Assembly (NCBI GenBank): GCA_017531485.1
Contig: JAFXKY010000046.1
Location: 62,001-126,000 of the forward strand
Origin: Eubacteriaceae bacterium
GTDB lineage: Bacteria; Bacillota; Clostridia; Eubacteriales; Anaerofustaceae
Reading direction: 5' to 3'
Length of the DNA: 64,000 bases
The position numbers were made by a program, and so were the translations under genes. This document shows, in pieces, positions 28,327 through 35,505 of this stretch. Below the pieces are notes generated by a model. It had not been told where the DNA came from and made no database searches. It saw only the letters and a list, made by a program, of their open reading frames with translations. The stretch's first letter is position 1, and the number at the start of each line of letters is the position of its first letter.

Positions 28327-29274
28327 ATGAACAGATATGAATACGTATGCCGGATCGATGATCTGGGAGTAACAGTAATAGAAAACATCTTTATAAACCA
28401 TTATCTGCCCAATGCGCTCGGAGATTATGTGAAAGTTTACCTCTACGCCCTTAAACTTTCATCATCAAGCAGAAGCGTTTCAATGAGCGACTCACAGCTC
28501 GCTTCCGCACTCAATCTTACAGAGAAGGACGTCGTCAGCGCCTGGGAATACTGGGAAAGCGAAAATGTCATATCGGTGATCAACACATCGGACACAAAAA
28601 TAATCCGCTTTGAAAATCTCGCATCTGTGATGTTCGGCGGAAAGAAGATCCCCCCAAAAGAGCCGGCTCCTCTGAGTCACGCAATAGAAAACATGCTTCT
28701 TGAAATAGAATCCAAGGTCTCCCGCACTCTCGCTCATAACGAGAGGGATCTCATCCTTTCATGGGTCGATGAATATAATATCGCACCTCAGGCGGCGGTC
28801 CTTCTGGTGGAAGACTGCCTCAAGAGAAATGTGCGTTCCATAAATTACTGGGACAAGATCGCAAGGGTCTTCTTTGATGAAGGGATCTCAACATACGATC
28901 AGGCGCTGGATTTCTTTGAAAAGAGAGATGAGAGATACCAGCAGTATAAGGAGATACTGAAATATCTCGGGCTTTACCATAACCCGTCAGAACCGGAAAG
29001 ACGCCTTATGGACAACTGGCTCGATACTCTTTCACTCGATATTGAAACTATAAAAAATGCCGCTGATGAAACTGTCGGAGCGAACCGCCCGAATCTGAAG
29101 TATCTGGATGCGATCATTCAGGCGAAGATCAGTGGAGAATCCCCGCAAACTGCAAGATCCCGCAAAAATAATCTCCGCACAACAGGAACAGAAATAAATT
29201 ATAATTACGACGACCTTGAAGAATACCTCGTCATGGATTTTGACAAGTATTCCGAAGAAGAGGAGGATGACTGA
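28327..29274 (+). CDS. DnaD/DnaB_2-domain primosome-type protein
   Basis: The protein has 315 aa. The N-terminal winged-helix region (LTEKDVVSAWEYWESENVI) and a C-terminal DnaB_2 domain (LGLYHNPSEPERRLMDNWLDTL with WDTL-like signature) are typical of DnaD-family replication restart proteins. It probably loads helicase together with the next gene, whose ATG lies inside its stop (TGATG). Confidence 0.9.
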   Translation: MNRYEYVCRIDDLGVTVIENIFINHYLPNALGDYVKVYLYALKLSSSSRSVSMSDSQLASALNLTEKDVVSAWEYWESENVISVINTSDTKIIRFENLASVMFGGKKIPPKEPAPLSHAIENMLLEIESKVSRTLAHNERDLILSWVDEYNIAPQAAVLLVEDCLKRNVRSINYWDKIARVFFDEGISTYDQALDFFEKRDERYQQYKEILKYLGLYHNPSEPERRLMDNWLDTLSLDIETIKNAADETVGANRPNLKYLDAIIQAKISGESPQTARSRKNNLRTTGTEINYNYDDLEEYLVMDFDKYSEEEEDD

Positions 29275-30221
29275 TGGGAAAAGCAGAGAGCATTCAGAGA
29301 CATAAAGAATTAATTATCCGTCATAAAGAGAGTTTCCGTGAAAAAAGAGAACGGCTCACAAAAGACACCGTAATTGATACATACGAAAAAGAACTGGCAT
29401 CTCTTTTCAGAAAATGTGCTTCAAGAGAGATCACACTTTCCGAATATGAAACAAAAAGTGCTGAGATCGAAGATAAAAAGAAAGCACGTCTTGCCATCCT
29501 CGGCGAACCGGCAGATGCGATGATATACAGACCGCTTTGTACTGTATGTGATGATACGGGAAGCGTCCGCGGCAAAATATGCAGCTGCCTTAACAGACTT
29601 ATCCTTGAAGACAGCTATGAAGAGTCCGGTATATATGAAATTCTCAAAAAAGAAAACTTTGACAATTTCAACATCGATCTGTTCAGCGATGAGGTGAAGG
29701 ATAACCGGAAGCGTTCCCAGAGATCCCAGATGACAGCCATCAGAAAAAGAATCGATGAGTATACGGAAAACTTCGATGAAGAAACATCTTCTCTATATTT
29801 CGTCGGATCTACCGGTGCCGGAAAGACATATCTTGCTCATTGCATAGCGAAAAAACTCATTGATGACGGATACTACGTTGTTTTCGTCACATCAAGCTCA
29901 ATTACGAAAGAACTTGTCGATTATAATTTCGGAAGATGCGGATTCGATGCGGTTGAAAAATACTATAAATGTGACCTGCTCATTATCGACGACCTTGGAA
30001 CGGAAGGCGGAAATGATTATACACGCAGCGCACTTTACGAAATAATAAACGAACGCATGTCAAAGGCAAAGAAAACTATCATTACAAGCAACTATACTCT
30101 TGAAAAGCTTAAAAACGTTTACGAAGAAAGGCTTATATCAAGGCTGAGCTCATATGAACACATTCCGTTTTTGGCGGGAGATCTCAGACTCAGAAGCAAA
30201 ATGCTGAAAAAACAGAAATAA
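29274..30221 (+). CDS. DnaC/DnaI-like AAA+ helicase loader
   Basis: The protein has 315 aa. A helical N-terminus is followed by a cysteine cluster (CTVCDDTG then CSC) and an AAA+ ATPase domain with Walker A GSTGAGKTYL, Walker B LLIIDDLGTE, and TSNYTLEKL followed by the ERLISRL box. It is the likely loader for the replicative helicase. It is translationally coupled to the DnaD-like gene by a 1-nt overlap. Confidence 0.92.
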   Translation: MGKAESIQRHKELIIRHKESFREKRERLTKDTVIDTYEKELASLFRKCASREITLSEYETKSAEIEDKKKARLAILGEPADAMIYRPLCTVCDDTGSVRGKICSCLNRLILEDSYEESGIYEILKKENFDNFNIDLFSDEVKDNRKRSQRSQMTAIRKRIDEYTENFDEETSSLYFVGSTGAGKTYLAHCIAKKLIDDGYYVVFVTSSSITKELVDYNFGRCGFDAVEKYYKCDLLIIDDLGTEGGNDYTRSALYEIINERMSKAKKTIITSNYTLEKLKNVYEERLISRLSSYEHIPFLAGDLRLRSKMLKKQK

Positions 30222-30258
30222 TTACAAAGGAGTGTTATTAGAAAGGGTAGGGTAAGAT

Positions 30259-31212
30259 ATGAAAAAAATGCTTTTTTTAGTAAACGCTCATGCAGGGAAA
30301 ACCGAAGTCAAGGCAAAAGCCATCGACATTATAGATATCTTTATAAAAGGCGGATACGAAGTAACGGTTCACACATCACAGCACCCGCTTGAGATACCGG
30401 GATATCTCGCAAGGAACGGAAAGATCTACGACACAATAGTATGTGCAGGCGGCGACGGAACACTGAATGAAACAGTAAACGGCCTTATGAGGATCGAAGA
30501 AGGCTTGCGCCCGAAACTCGGATACATCCCGACAGGTACAGTCAATGATTTTGCATCAACTGCTGGAATAAGCAAAAATGTCCTTCAGGCGGCGACGGAC
30601 ATAATTGACGGACAGCCCAGAAGAATCGATATTGCGACTTTCAACAAAAGGCATTTCACTTACGTCGCAGCATTCGGCGCCATAGCGGAAGTTTCTTTTG
30701 ATACACCTCAGCATTATAAAAATATGTTCGGGAAAAGCGCGTATATACTCGAAGGACTGAAAAGAGTATCGAAGATACGTCCATATAAAATGCAGATTCA
30801 GTGGGGTGATTTTGTATTCGGAGGAGAATTCATCCTCGGCATGGTCACATCAAGCAGAAGCGTCGGCGGAATAGGAGTTTTTGAAAACGAAAAGGTCGAT
30901 ATGCGGATGGATGACGGATTTTACGAAGTAACGCTCGTGACAATGCCTAAAACGCTGACTGCAAGCGCAGACATGCTCAATGCACTTTTAAAGATGGATA
31001 TAACGGATACAAACTCCATAATCAGTTTCAAAGCAAAGGATGTGTCTTTCCACAGTGAAACTCCCGTAGCATGGACTGTGGACGGAGAATTCGCAGGAAA
31101 AGTATATTCTGCGGACGTCAATGTAAATAAACAGGCCATTCAGCTTATTACGAATCCGAAAGGCGTTTCTGCGGATGATTTTACGTTGCCACAGAGATAT
31201 CCGATACTGTAA
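30259..31212 (+). CDS. YegS/DagK-type diacylglycerol or lipid kinase
   Basis: The protein has 317 aa. The nucleotide-binding loop GGDGTLNETVNGL and GYIPTGTVNDFA are diagnostic of the diacylglycerol kinase catalytic family, with the C-terminal beta domain (WTVDGEFAG) complete. It phosphorylates a lipid alcohol at the inner face of the membrane. Its terminator overlaps the promoter of the next host transcription unit, into which the phage-like element has inserted. Confidence 0.9.
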   Translation: MKKMLFLVNAHAGKTEVKAKAIDIIDIFIKGGYEVTVHTSQHPLEIPGYLARNGKIYDTIVCAGGDGTLNETVNGLMRIEEGLRPKLGYIPTGTVNDFASTAGISKNVLQAATDIIDGQPRRIDIATFNKRHFTYVAAFGAIAEVSFDTPQHYKNMFGKSAYILEGLKRVSKIRPYKMQIQWGDFVFGGEFILGMVTSSRSVGGIGVFENEKVDMRMDDGFYEVTLVTMPKTLTASADMLNALLKMDITDTNSIISFKAKDVSFHSETPVAWTVDGEFAGKVYSADVNVNKQAIQLITNPKGVSADDFTLPQRYPIL

Positions 31213-31237
31213 AAAAAATGACATATTTTAACGATAG

Positions 31238-31260
31238 GGTTGCATTCTGCAACCTTTTTT
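31238..31260 (+). terminator. Intrinsic terminator of the lipid kinase gene
   Basis: A 6-bp stem GGTTGC / GCAACC (31238-31243 with 31249-31254), loop ATTCT and T6. Confidence 0.75.
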
Positions 31261-31268
31261 AGTATAAT
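31240..31268 (+). promoter_or_regulatory. Promoter now facing the element, probably the original xer promoter
   Basis: TTGCAT (31240-31245) and TATAAT (31263-31268) are separated by exactly 17 nt. The -35 lies within the kinase terminator. The next host gene in the uninterrupted locus would be xer (now at 36501). After integration the promoter reads into the element's left end. Confidence 0.6.
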
Positions 31269-31279
31269 ATCCACAAAGA

Positions 31280-31314
31280 TATTATTCTGCAAAAGAAAGC
31301 TTTTGCAGAATATT
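31280..31314. other. attL, dif-like palindrome at left end of element
   Basis: Perfect 13-bp arms, TATTCTGCAAAAG (31283-31295) and CTTTTGCAGAATA (31300-31312), flank a 4-nt spacer AAAG. The 14 bp GCTTTTGCAGAATA (31299-31312) recur directly at 36452-36465. Replacing the right flank by the host sequence at attR extends the arms to 16 perfect bp. Confidence 0.85.
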
Positions 31315-31577
31315 CTTCAGAAAATGTTTTCGATTTGTATTCTCATATTGGCTTTGTTTGTTTTGATTTTGACTCCGGATCTTATTACGTTGAGCAGTTT
31401 GATGAGCTGCCCAGACCGCTTCTCATGTCTGATGCTGAGTTCGGGCGTTTGTTTAACTGTTCACATCTTCTTTCGTATGATTTGTTTCTTGATCCTTTTA
31501 TCCTTGATGGATTTATGCAGGGTGTATCTATTGAGGCTCTTCTGAAGCTTGATGTCCTCAGATATTTTGCTTCTTGA
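31299..31577 (+). CDS. Rep 3' portion, separated from its 5' part by integration
   Basis: This frame is the continuation of the rep gene at 35570-36466. Codons GCT-TTT-GCA-GAA (AFAE) occur in the same frame in both att copies. In the circle the frame would pass from residue 298 into YSSENVFD and then LYSHIGFVCFDFDSGSYYVE to the stop at 31575-31577, adding 88 residues. Taken alone it could start only at a TTG (31335) without a ribosome site, so I doubt it is expressed as a separate protein when integrated. Confidence 0.75.
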   Translation, partial: AFAEYSSENVFDLYSHIGFVCFDFDSGSYYVEQFDELPRPLLMSDAEFGRLFNCSHLLSYDLFLDPFILDGFMQGVSIEALLKLDVLRYFAS

Positions 31578-31604
31578 GATATATTTATTTTTGGAGGTAT
31601 AAAA

Positions 31605-31853
31605 ATGGTTTTAATTGGTAAATCCTCTTTTAAAGCTAAAAACGGAAACGACTGTTATTTGACTGTATGGATTTTCCCCACTAAAAGACAGAGTTACGAA
31701 GGTCTCGAAACTGTAACAAAGTTTGTTTCATCTTCTATCTTTGCCCAGCTTTTTGTTTTTAATGAGTATGATGTTGCTTTTGACATGAATGGCAATATTA
31801 CATCTGTATCAAATGGTCGTGCGTCCGACTTTTTTGATATCCCCTTAGCTTAA
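31605..31853 (+). CDS. Small post-Rep protein, candidate ssDNA-binding (pV-like)
   Basis: The protein has 82 aa, soluble, strand-rich (SFKAKNGNDCYLTVWIF, VFNEYDVAFDMNGNI), without signal or membrane segment. GGAGG is 9 nt upstream. In filamentous phages the gene just after rep encodes the single-stranded-DNA-binding protein, and size and position fit. I see no sequence signature that proves it. Confidence 0.65.
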   Translation: MVLIGKSSFKAKNGNDCYLTVWIFPTKRQSYEGLETVTKFVSSSIFAQLFVFNEYDVAFDMNGNITSVSNGRASDFFDIPLA

Positions 31854-31875
31854 TTTTCCTGCCGGAGGTGTATTT

Positions 31876-33336
31876 ATGTTTAAGAAATTCTTTTCAGTTT
31901 CAATCATTATCCTTCTTCTCTTTTCAGTAGCATCTCCGGCATTTGCTTCTGACATTACCGGATATGACGCAGCTGTGTATTATCCTCAGCCACCTGTCGA
32001 TGAGTATTCCGGATGGTTTTCTTATAAGACCTCTTCCCAGGTAATCACTTACGCCTGGACTTTCCTTCCGTATCACGGCTCATTCATTAGTGGTTCCGGT
32101 GAAGTTGGGAATGCTTCAACCTATCTTGAGGTCGATTATCTTCCCTCTACTTCCAATTTTAGTTTCACTCTGTATCCTGGTTTTTTTGAACAGTCAAATT
32201 TTATAATGTATCGGTATGTGACTGATCTTTCCGATTCTTCAACTGACCTTCAGCTCGTTGAATATCTTACTGTTAATGGATCTACTACATTAACTTATCC
32301 TCGTTACTCGGCGCCTCTTGCTTATGCATTGGGTGGCGCTGTCGCCTTTATGGATTCCGAAAATTCTGCCTTGCCTGCGATGAATATTACGTTCGGTGAG
32401 GATTCTAATACTAATTACGATCTTAATCTCTTTTATAATTATTACCGCAACCTCATGGATGTCCTCTATCCTGCTATTTCTGAAGCGTTCGCGGATATTA
32501 AAGGTATTGAAGCTTCAGCTGAGGCTCTTGTATCTTATCAGACTGACATTCTTCGTGAAGTATCAGCTATTTCGACTATGGTTATTTTGCAATTTGGCTC
32601 TGATAATCCTGATGATACTCGGACTATTCGTGACTTGTTGGTTGAGATCGCTACGAATACCGGTTCTTTCTCTGAGGACGATATTTCCAGTATTACTTCT
32701 AATCTCTCTCTTATCTCTCAGCGTTTATCTACTATTCATTCTGATTTGACAAACCCTAATGCTACTTTGATTTATAATCTTCGTCGTTTAGTTTCCGTAG
32801 CCGAAGGATCTGAGGATCAGTTGATTTCTGTAGTTGGTATTTTAGAAGAGTTACATAGTTTTCTTACCATGGGTGAAGCTACTCTTGATGATTCTCTTTA
32901 TTTGTGCTTTTCAAATTTTGTTAATCGTATTTATGATGATGAATACACGCGCGACCTCTGGATTGAGCTTACGGAACTTGTTCTCCGTCCGACTGTAATT
33001 GCCGGTACTGAGATTGCTTTGGATTCTAAATTCCCGGATGATTATGGAGATTCTGTTCTTCAGAAAATGGATCAGCTTCTTGCCGCCATGGGTGCCGAGC
33101 CTCGTGAGGAGCTTGATTATGAGGCATCTGAAGACAATTCCATGTCTGTCTTCACGTTCTTTAACGATTACGTTCTTGCCCCCTTCAGGTCGCTCTGGTC
33201 TCGCATCTCTTCTGTGTTCATCTTCGATTCCGGCTCTCAGAGTTCTGGCAACGTAATTTTTGATTATCTTTTTGATGGCTCGCGTTTAGATGGACTTAAC
33301 AGTCTTGATTCAGTTGATTGGGGTGAATTGCCATGA
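31876..33336 (+). CDS. Secreted structural/adsorption protein candidate
   Basis: The protein has 486 aa. A signal peptide (FKKFFSVSIIILLLFSV, cleavage near ASPAFA-S) is followed by an aromatic Ser/Thr-rich N-terminal half (tail-like, beta-rich) and a helical middle (about residues 190-330; ASAEALVSYQTDILREVS, ISSITSNLSLISQRLSTIHS) that may form coiled coils. There is no final membrane segment, but the stop overlaps the ATG of a 37 aa membrane protein. It is the largest protein of the element, so it is the best candidate for the minor coat/receptor-binding protein. No recognised homologue. Confidence 0.75.
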   Translation: MFKKFFSVSIIILLLFSVASPAFASDITGYDAAVYYPQPPVDEYSGWFSYKTSSQVITYAWTFLPYHGSFISGSGEVGNASTYLEVDYLPSTSNFSFTLYPGFFEQSNFIMYRYVTDLSDSSTDLQLVEYLTVNGSTTLTYPRYSAPLAYALGGAVAFMDSENSALPAMNITFGEDSNTNYDLNLFYNYYRNLMDVLYPAISEAFADIKGIEASAEALVSYQTDILREVSAISTMVILQFGSDNPDDTRTIRDLLVEIATNTGSFSEDDISSITSNLSLISQRLSTIHSDLTNPNATLIYNLRRLVSVAEGSEDQLISVVGILEELHSFLTMGEATLDDSLYLCFSNFVNRIYDDEYTRDLWIELTELVLRPTVIAGTEIALDSKFPDDYGDSVLQKMDQLLAAMGAEPREELDYEASEDNSMSVFTFFNDYVLAPFRSLWSRISSVFIFDSGSQSSGNVIFDYLFDGSRLDGLNSLDSVDWGELP

Positions 33337-33446
33337 TCAATATATTTAACCTGCTTTTCATGAACAGGGAAGTTGATTTTCTTTTCACGCTTTTCGTCTT
33401 TCTCTTGTTGATTCGGTTTATCTGGAGGGCTTTATTCCATGATTGA
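33333..33446 (+). CDS. Tiny membrane protein (37 aa)
   Basis: It starts inside the stop of the 486 aa gene (ATGA). The sequence is INIFNLLFMNREVDFLFTLF from residue 2, then a hydrophobic stretch ending LIRFIWRALFHD: one membrane helix with a basic C-terminal side. The downstream gene starts 8 nt before its stop. Such mini-proteins act as minor coat or assembly partners in filamentous phages. Confidence 0.6.
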   Translation: MINIFNLLFMNREVDFLFTLFVFLLLIRFIWRALFHD

Positions 33447-33606
33447 TTTCTTGTTTGATTTTGTTAATTTCTTCGGCGCATCCGGTGATGCTTATTCGAT
33501 GCCAGCTCCAGTGCTTGCATTTGTTCAGCTTGCCTTATGGTGTTTTATCGGTACTGTCATTCTTTTCTCATTCCGGCTTGTCCTTAGCCTTATCAGAGGG
33601 TGGTAG
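33439..33606 (+). CDS. Small membrane protein (55 aa)
   Basis: It starts at ATG 33439 within the end of the 37 aa gene, preceded by GGAGG at 33424-33428. An amphipathic N-terminus (IDFLFDFVNFFGASGD) is followed by one membrane helix (LAFVQLALWCFIGTVILFSF) and a basic end (RLVLSLIRGW). The layout resembles minor coat proteins. Function not known. Confidence 0.6.
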   Translation: MIDFLFDFVNFFGASGDAYSMPAPVLAFVQLALWCFIGTVILFSFRLVLSLIRGW

Positions 33607-33607
33607 T

Positions 33608-33775
33608 ATGTTTGAAGCACTCCGGTATATCATCGTTGACCTTTTCAACCTTTCCAGGGATATGTTACAATCTGTCTCATTTGGTGATTTTGATCTTTAT
33701 GATTTTTTTATAAGCATTATTATGATTTTCGTCGTCTTTAAGATCGCACGAGCTATTATTGGAGAAGAATTATGA
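33608..33775 (+). CDS. Small membrane protein (55 aa)
   Basis: It starts 1 nt after the previous stop. The N-terminal 30 residues are amphipathic (FEALRYIIVDLFNLSRDMLQ), then one membrane helix (FFISIIMIFVVFKIARAIIG). A GGAGG-like site (AGAGGGTGG) lies just upstream. The same layout as its neighbours suggests a virion or assembly role. Confidence 0.6.
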   Translation: MFEALRYIIVDLFNLSRDMLQSVSFGDFDLYDFFISIIMIFVVFKIARAIIGEEL

Positions 33776-33930
33776 TTGATGTATTAAACGAACTTATCGG
33801 GCGTTCAGCCTTTGTCAACTCAGAAGTATTTTTCTATGACATCGAGTATTGGTCTTGTGTTTTTATCATTTGTGTATTCCTGTATTGTTTCTTCCGTTTC
33901 TTGTCTTACATGTTCGGAGGTCGCTCATGA
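33772..33930 (+). CDS. Small membrane protein (52 aa)
   Basis: ATGA overlap with the previous gene, with GGAGAAG upstream. The N-terminal half is acidic and soluble (IDVLNELIGRSAFVNSEVFF), then a Cys- and Phe-rich helix (CVFIICVFLYCFFRFLSYMF). It stops inside the next start. Function unknown. Confidence 0.6.
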   Translation: MIDVLNELIGRSAFVNSEVFFYDIEYWSCVFIICVFLYCFFRFLSYMFGGRS

Positions 33931-34124
33931 GCGCTTGTTATCCCCTTTCAACTCTTGTTGATCTGATCATTGATCATGACTTGTATTCTATAAATGATCT
34001 TTATATTCTTCTCTTGTCTGATGATCAATATTCTTACCTTCGTTCTCATGTCGTCAGCAATTATTCTTTTCTCAGATCTTACCTTTTTTCTCGTAGATCT
34101 AAAAAGGAGGCTTTAAATGAGTAA
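33927..34124 (+). CDS. Small soluble protein (65 aa)
   Basis: ATGA overlap with the previous gene. The sequence runs from ACYPLSTLVDLIIDHDLYSI to a basic tail (RRSKKEALNE). No membrane helix is evident. It is Tyr- and Ser-rich and probably cytoplasmic. It has the only soluble product in this overlapping cassette, so it may be regulatory. The ribosome site of the first coat-like gene lies in its last codons. Confidence 0.6.
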   Translation: MSACYPLSTLVDLIIDHDLYSINDLYILLLSDDQYSYLRSHVVSNYSFLRSYLFSRRSKKEALNE

Positions 34125-34266
34125 TGTTTTTACTTCTTTCATTTCTTACTTCCTCCCGGCTATTGCTGATTTCCTTCAGTCTGAGCCTATTATATATTTT
34201 ACTTCTTGTTTTCTTCTTTTGGTTATCATCGGTATTATACGCCGTTTGATATATATTTCTCGTTAG
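34117..34266 (+). CDS. Coat-like membrane protein 1 (49 aa)
   Basis: AAAGGAGG lies 8 nt upstream. A short amphipathic N-terminus, then QSEPIIYFTSCFLLLVIIGI and the basic end IRRLIYISR. Size, the single central helix and the positive C-terminus (which would contact DNA in the virion) match major coat proteins. It is the first of three paralogues. Its last ~90 nt of coding sequence are nearly repeated in the second. No cleavable signal is apparent. Confidence 0.7.
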   Translation: MSNVFTSFISYFLPAIADFLQSEPIIYFTSCFLLLVIIGIIRRLIYISR

Positions 34267-34472
34267 GTGGTTTTTAGTTTATGGAAGTATCTTTTACAAT
34301 GTCAGGTTTTATTGATGCTATCACAACTTTTTTTACTGCTGTTACCGGGTATATTGTCCAGGTCTCTGATTTTCTTCTGTCTGAACCTATTATATATTTT
34401 ACTTCTTTTTTTCTTCTTTATGTTATCATCGGCCTTATACGCTGTTTGATATATATTATTCGTTAGGAGGTT
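34181..34472 (+). repeat. Direct duplication within coat-like genes 1 and 2
   Basis: 34181-34272 and 34381-34472 match at about 82 of 92 positions by eye, offset exactly 200 nt. They cover the membrane helix, the basic tail, the stop codon and the following ribosome site. Confidence 0.75.
34281..34466 (+). CDS. Coat-like membrane protein 2 (61 aa, or 55 aa from the second Met)
   Basis: AGGTGG precedes the first ATG, and an in-frame ATG at 34299 (SGFIDAITTFFTAVTGYI) is also possible. The 5' half resembles coat-like gene 3 (residues SFIEAITTTFTAT), while the 3' half (SEPIIYFTSFFLLYVIIGLI) is nearly the same DNA as gene 1. It therefore looks like a recombination product between neighbours. Confidence 0.7.
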   Translation: MEVSFTMSGFIDAITTFFTAVTGYIVQVSDFLLSEPIIYFTSFFLLYVIIGLIRCLIYIIR

Positions 34473-34479
34473 TAAATTT

Positions 34480-34665
34480 ATGGAAGGAGCTTTTACAATG
34501 TCAAGCTTTATTGAGGCTATTACTACCACCTTTACTGCTACCATCGGTTATATTTCCGAGGTTGCTGACACTATTCAGGAAGAGCCTATTCTTCTCTTTT
34601 TCTGTGCCCTTCCTGTAGTTGGCATTGGAGTTGGTATGTTTAAAAGGCTTATCAGCGTCCATTAG
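34480..34665 (+). CDS. Probable major coat protein (coat-like 3, 61 or 55 aa)
   Basis: AGGAGG is 8 nt upstream. The N-terminal region SSFIEAITTTFTATIGYISE is amphipathic, the helix LLFFCALPVVGIGVGMF is followed by KRLISVH. The Gly-spaced helix with a basic end is the typical major-coat pattern of filamentous phages. It is last before a strong hairpin (34673-34707), an arrangement that in classic inoviruses gives very high coat expression. I take it as the main coat gene. Confidence 0.72.
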   Translation: MEGAFTMSSFIEAITTTFTATIGYISEVADTIQEEPILLFFCALPVVGIGVGMFKRLISVH

Positions 34666-34672
34666 TTATTTC

Positions 34673-34707
34673 CGAAAGGTCCCCCGGTATAACCGGGGGC
34701 CCTTTCG
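34673..34707 (+). terminator. Long hairpin after the coat genes
   Basis: A 16-bp stem with one mismatch (34673-34688 with 34692-34707), loop ATA, rich in G/C at the top (CCCCCGG/CCGGGGG). No T run follows, since the zot ribosome site comes at once. It could be an mRNA-stabilising or partial terminator hairpin, or a packaging signal, as such hairpins start packaging in other filamentous phages. Confidence 0.6.
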
Positions 34708-34721
34708 TATCCGGAGGTTTT

Positions 34722-35501
34722 ATGTTTTTATTTTTTACTATTTTTCTCTTCTATCTTTTTCATTTGTTTCATTTGCCCAAACGAAAAAAAATCAAACCTG
34801 CTTTAAATTTATACTTCGGTCTCCCCGGATCCGGGAAGTCTACATACGCCGCTGCCCTGGTTAACGGTTGTCTTCGTGCCGGTATTCCTGTGTATTGTAA
34901 TTTTCCGGTTAAAGGCACTTATCAATTTGATCCTGTCTCAGATCTGGGGAGAGCTAATCTCCATGACTGTGTCATGATCATTGATGAAGCCGGTTTGTGT
35001 TTTAATAATAGGAATTACGCTAAGTTCTCTCAGAACAATCTTGAGTTTTTCAAGCTTCACAGACATTATAATGTTGAAATACACGTATTCTCTCAGGGAA
35101 TTAACGATGCTGATATTAAGATCCGTCAATTGGCTCAGAAGATCTTTTTTCTTGAGAAAACTATATTTCCTTATTTCTGCCGCATCCGTCGTATTAGACG
35201 CTTCCTGGGTGTCGATGAGAATGGACAGTTGATTGATAAATATGGATTTGTCCTCTTTTCCAAGAAGTTTGTTTGTCTTCCGAGGTATTGGAATATGTTC
35301 GATAGCTTTATTAAACCGATGAAGTTGATCGAAGAAACGTTTAAGTATATTGAGCCTGTTGCAAAACTGCCCATTTGGAGGCGGATTGATTGTATCACCA
35401 TCGCCCAGGTCGAGGCTCATACACTCGGTTTGCCCCTCGCTAACTATGTCTGCGAACCGCTTGATACCCTCGTCGGTCATAAATTAAGATCACAAAAGTA
35501 A
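34722..35501 (+). CDS. Zot-family (pI-like) phage assembly ATPase
   Basis: The protein has 259 aa. An N-terminal membrane segment (residues 1-18) is followed by a P-loop domain: Walker A YFGLPGSGKSTYAA near residue 31, Walker B CVMIIDEAG near 83, and a conserved HVFSQGINDADIKIR sensor-like motif. This is the inovirus signature ATPase that drives extrusion of the virion through the membrane. Unlike classical Zot/pI, the membrane helix is N-terminal rather than central or C-terminal. GGAGG precedes the start by 7 nt. Confidence 0.88.
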   Translation: MFLFFTIFLFYLFHLFHLPKRKKIKPALNLYFGLPGSGKSTYAAALVNGCLRAGIPVYCNFPVKGTYQFDPVSDLGRANLHDCVMIIDEAGLCFNNRNYAKFSQNNLEFFKLHRHYNVEIHVFSQGINDADIKIRQLAQKIFFLEKTIFPYFCRIRRIRRFLGVDENGQLIDKYGFVLFSKKFVCLPRYWNMFDSFIKPMKLIEETFKYIEPVAKLPIWRRIDCITIAQVEAHTLGLPLANYVCEPLDTLVGHKLRSQK

Positions 35502-35505
35502 TTTC

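Noticed and set aside
31335-31577. Independent 80-codon gene
   Set aside because: It has only a TTG start without a ribosome site, and its frame is the exact continuation of rep across the att core.
33443-33775. One 110-codon gene
   Set aside because: The first half is out of frame with the better-supported 33439-33606 gene; the ribosome site and ATG at 33608 mark the true start of the second half.
34722-35501. Toxin function for the Zot-like protein
   Set aside because: The name comes from the cholera phage protein; the motifs seen support only the assembly ATPase role.
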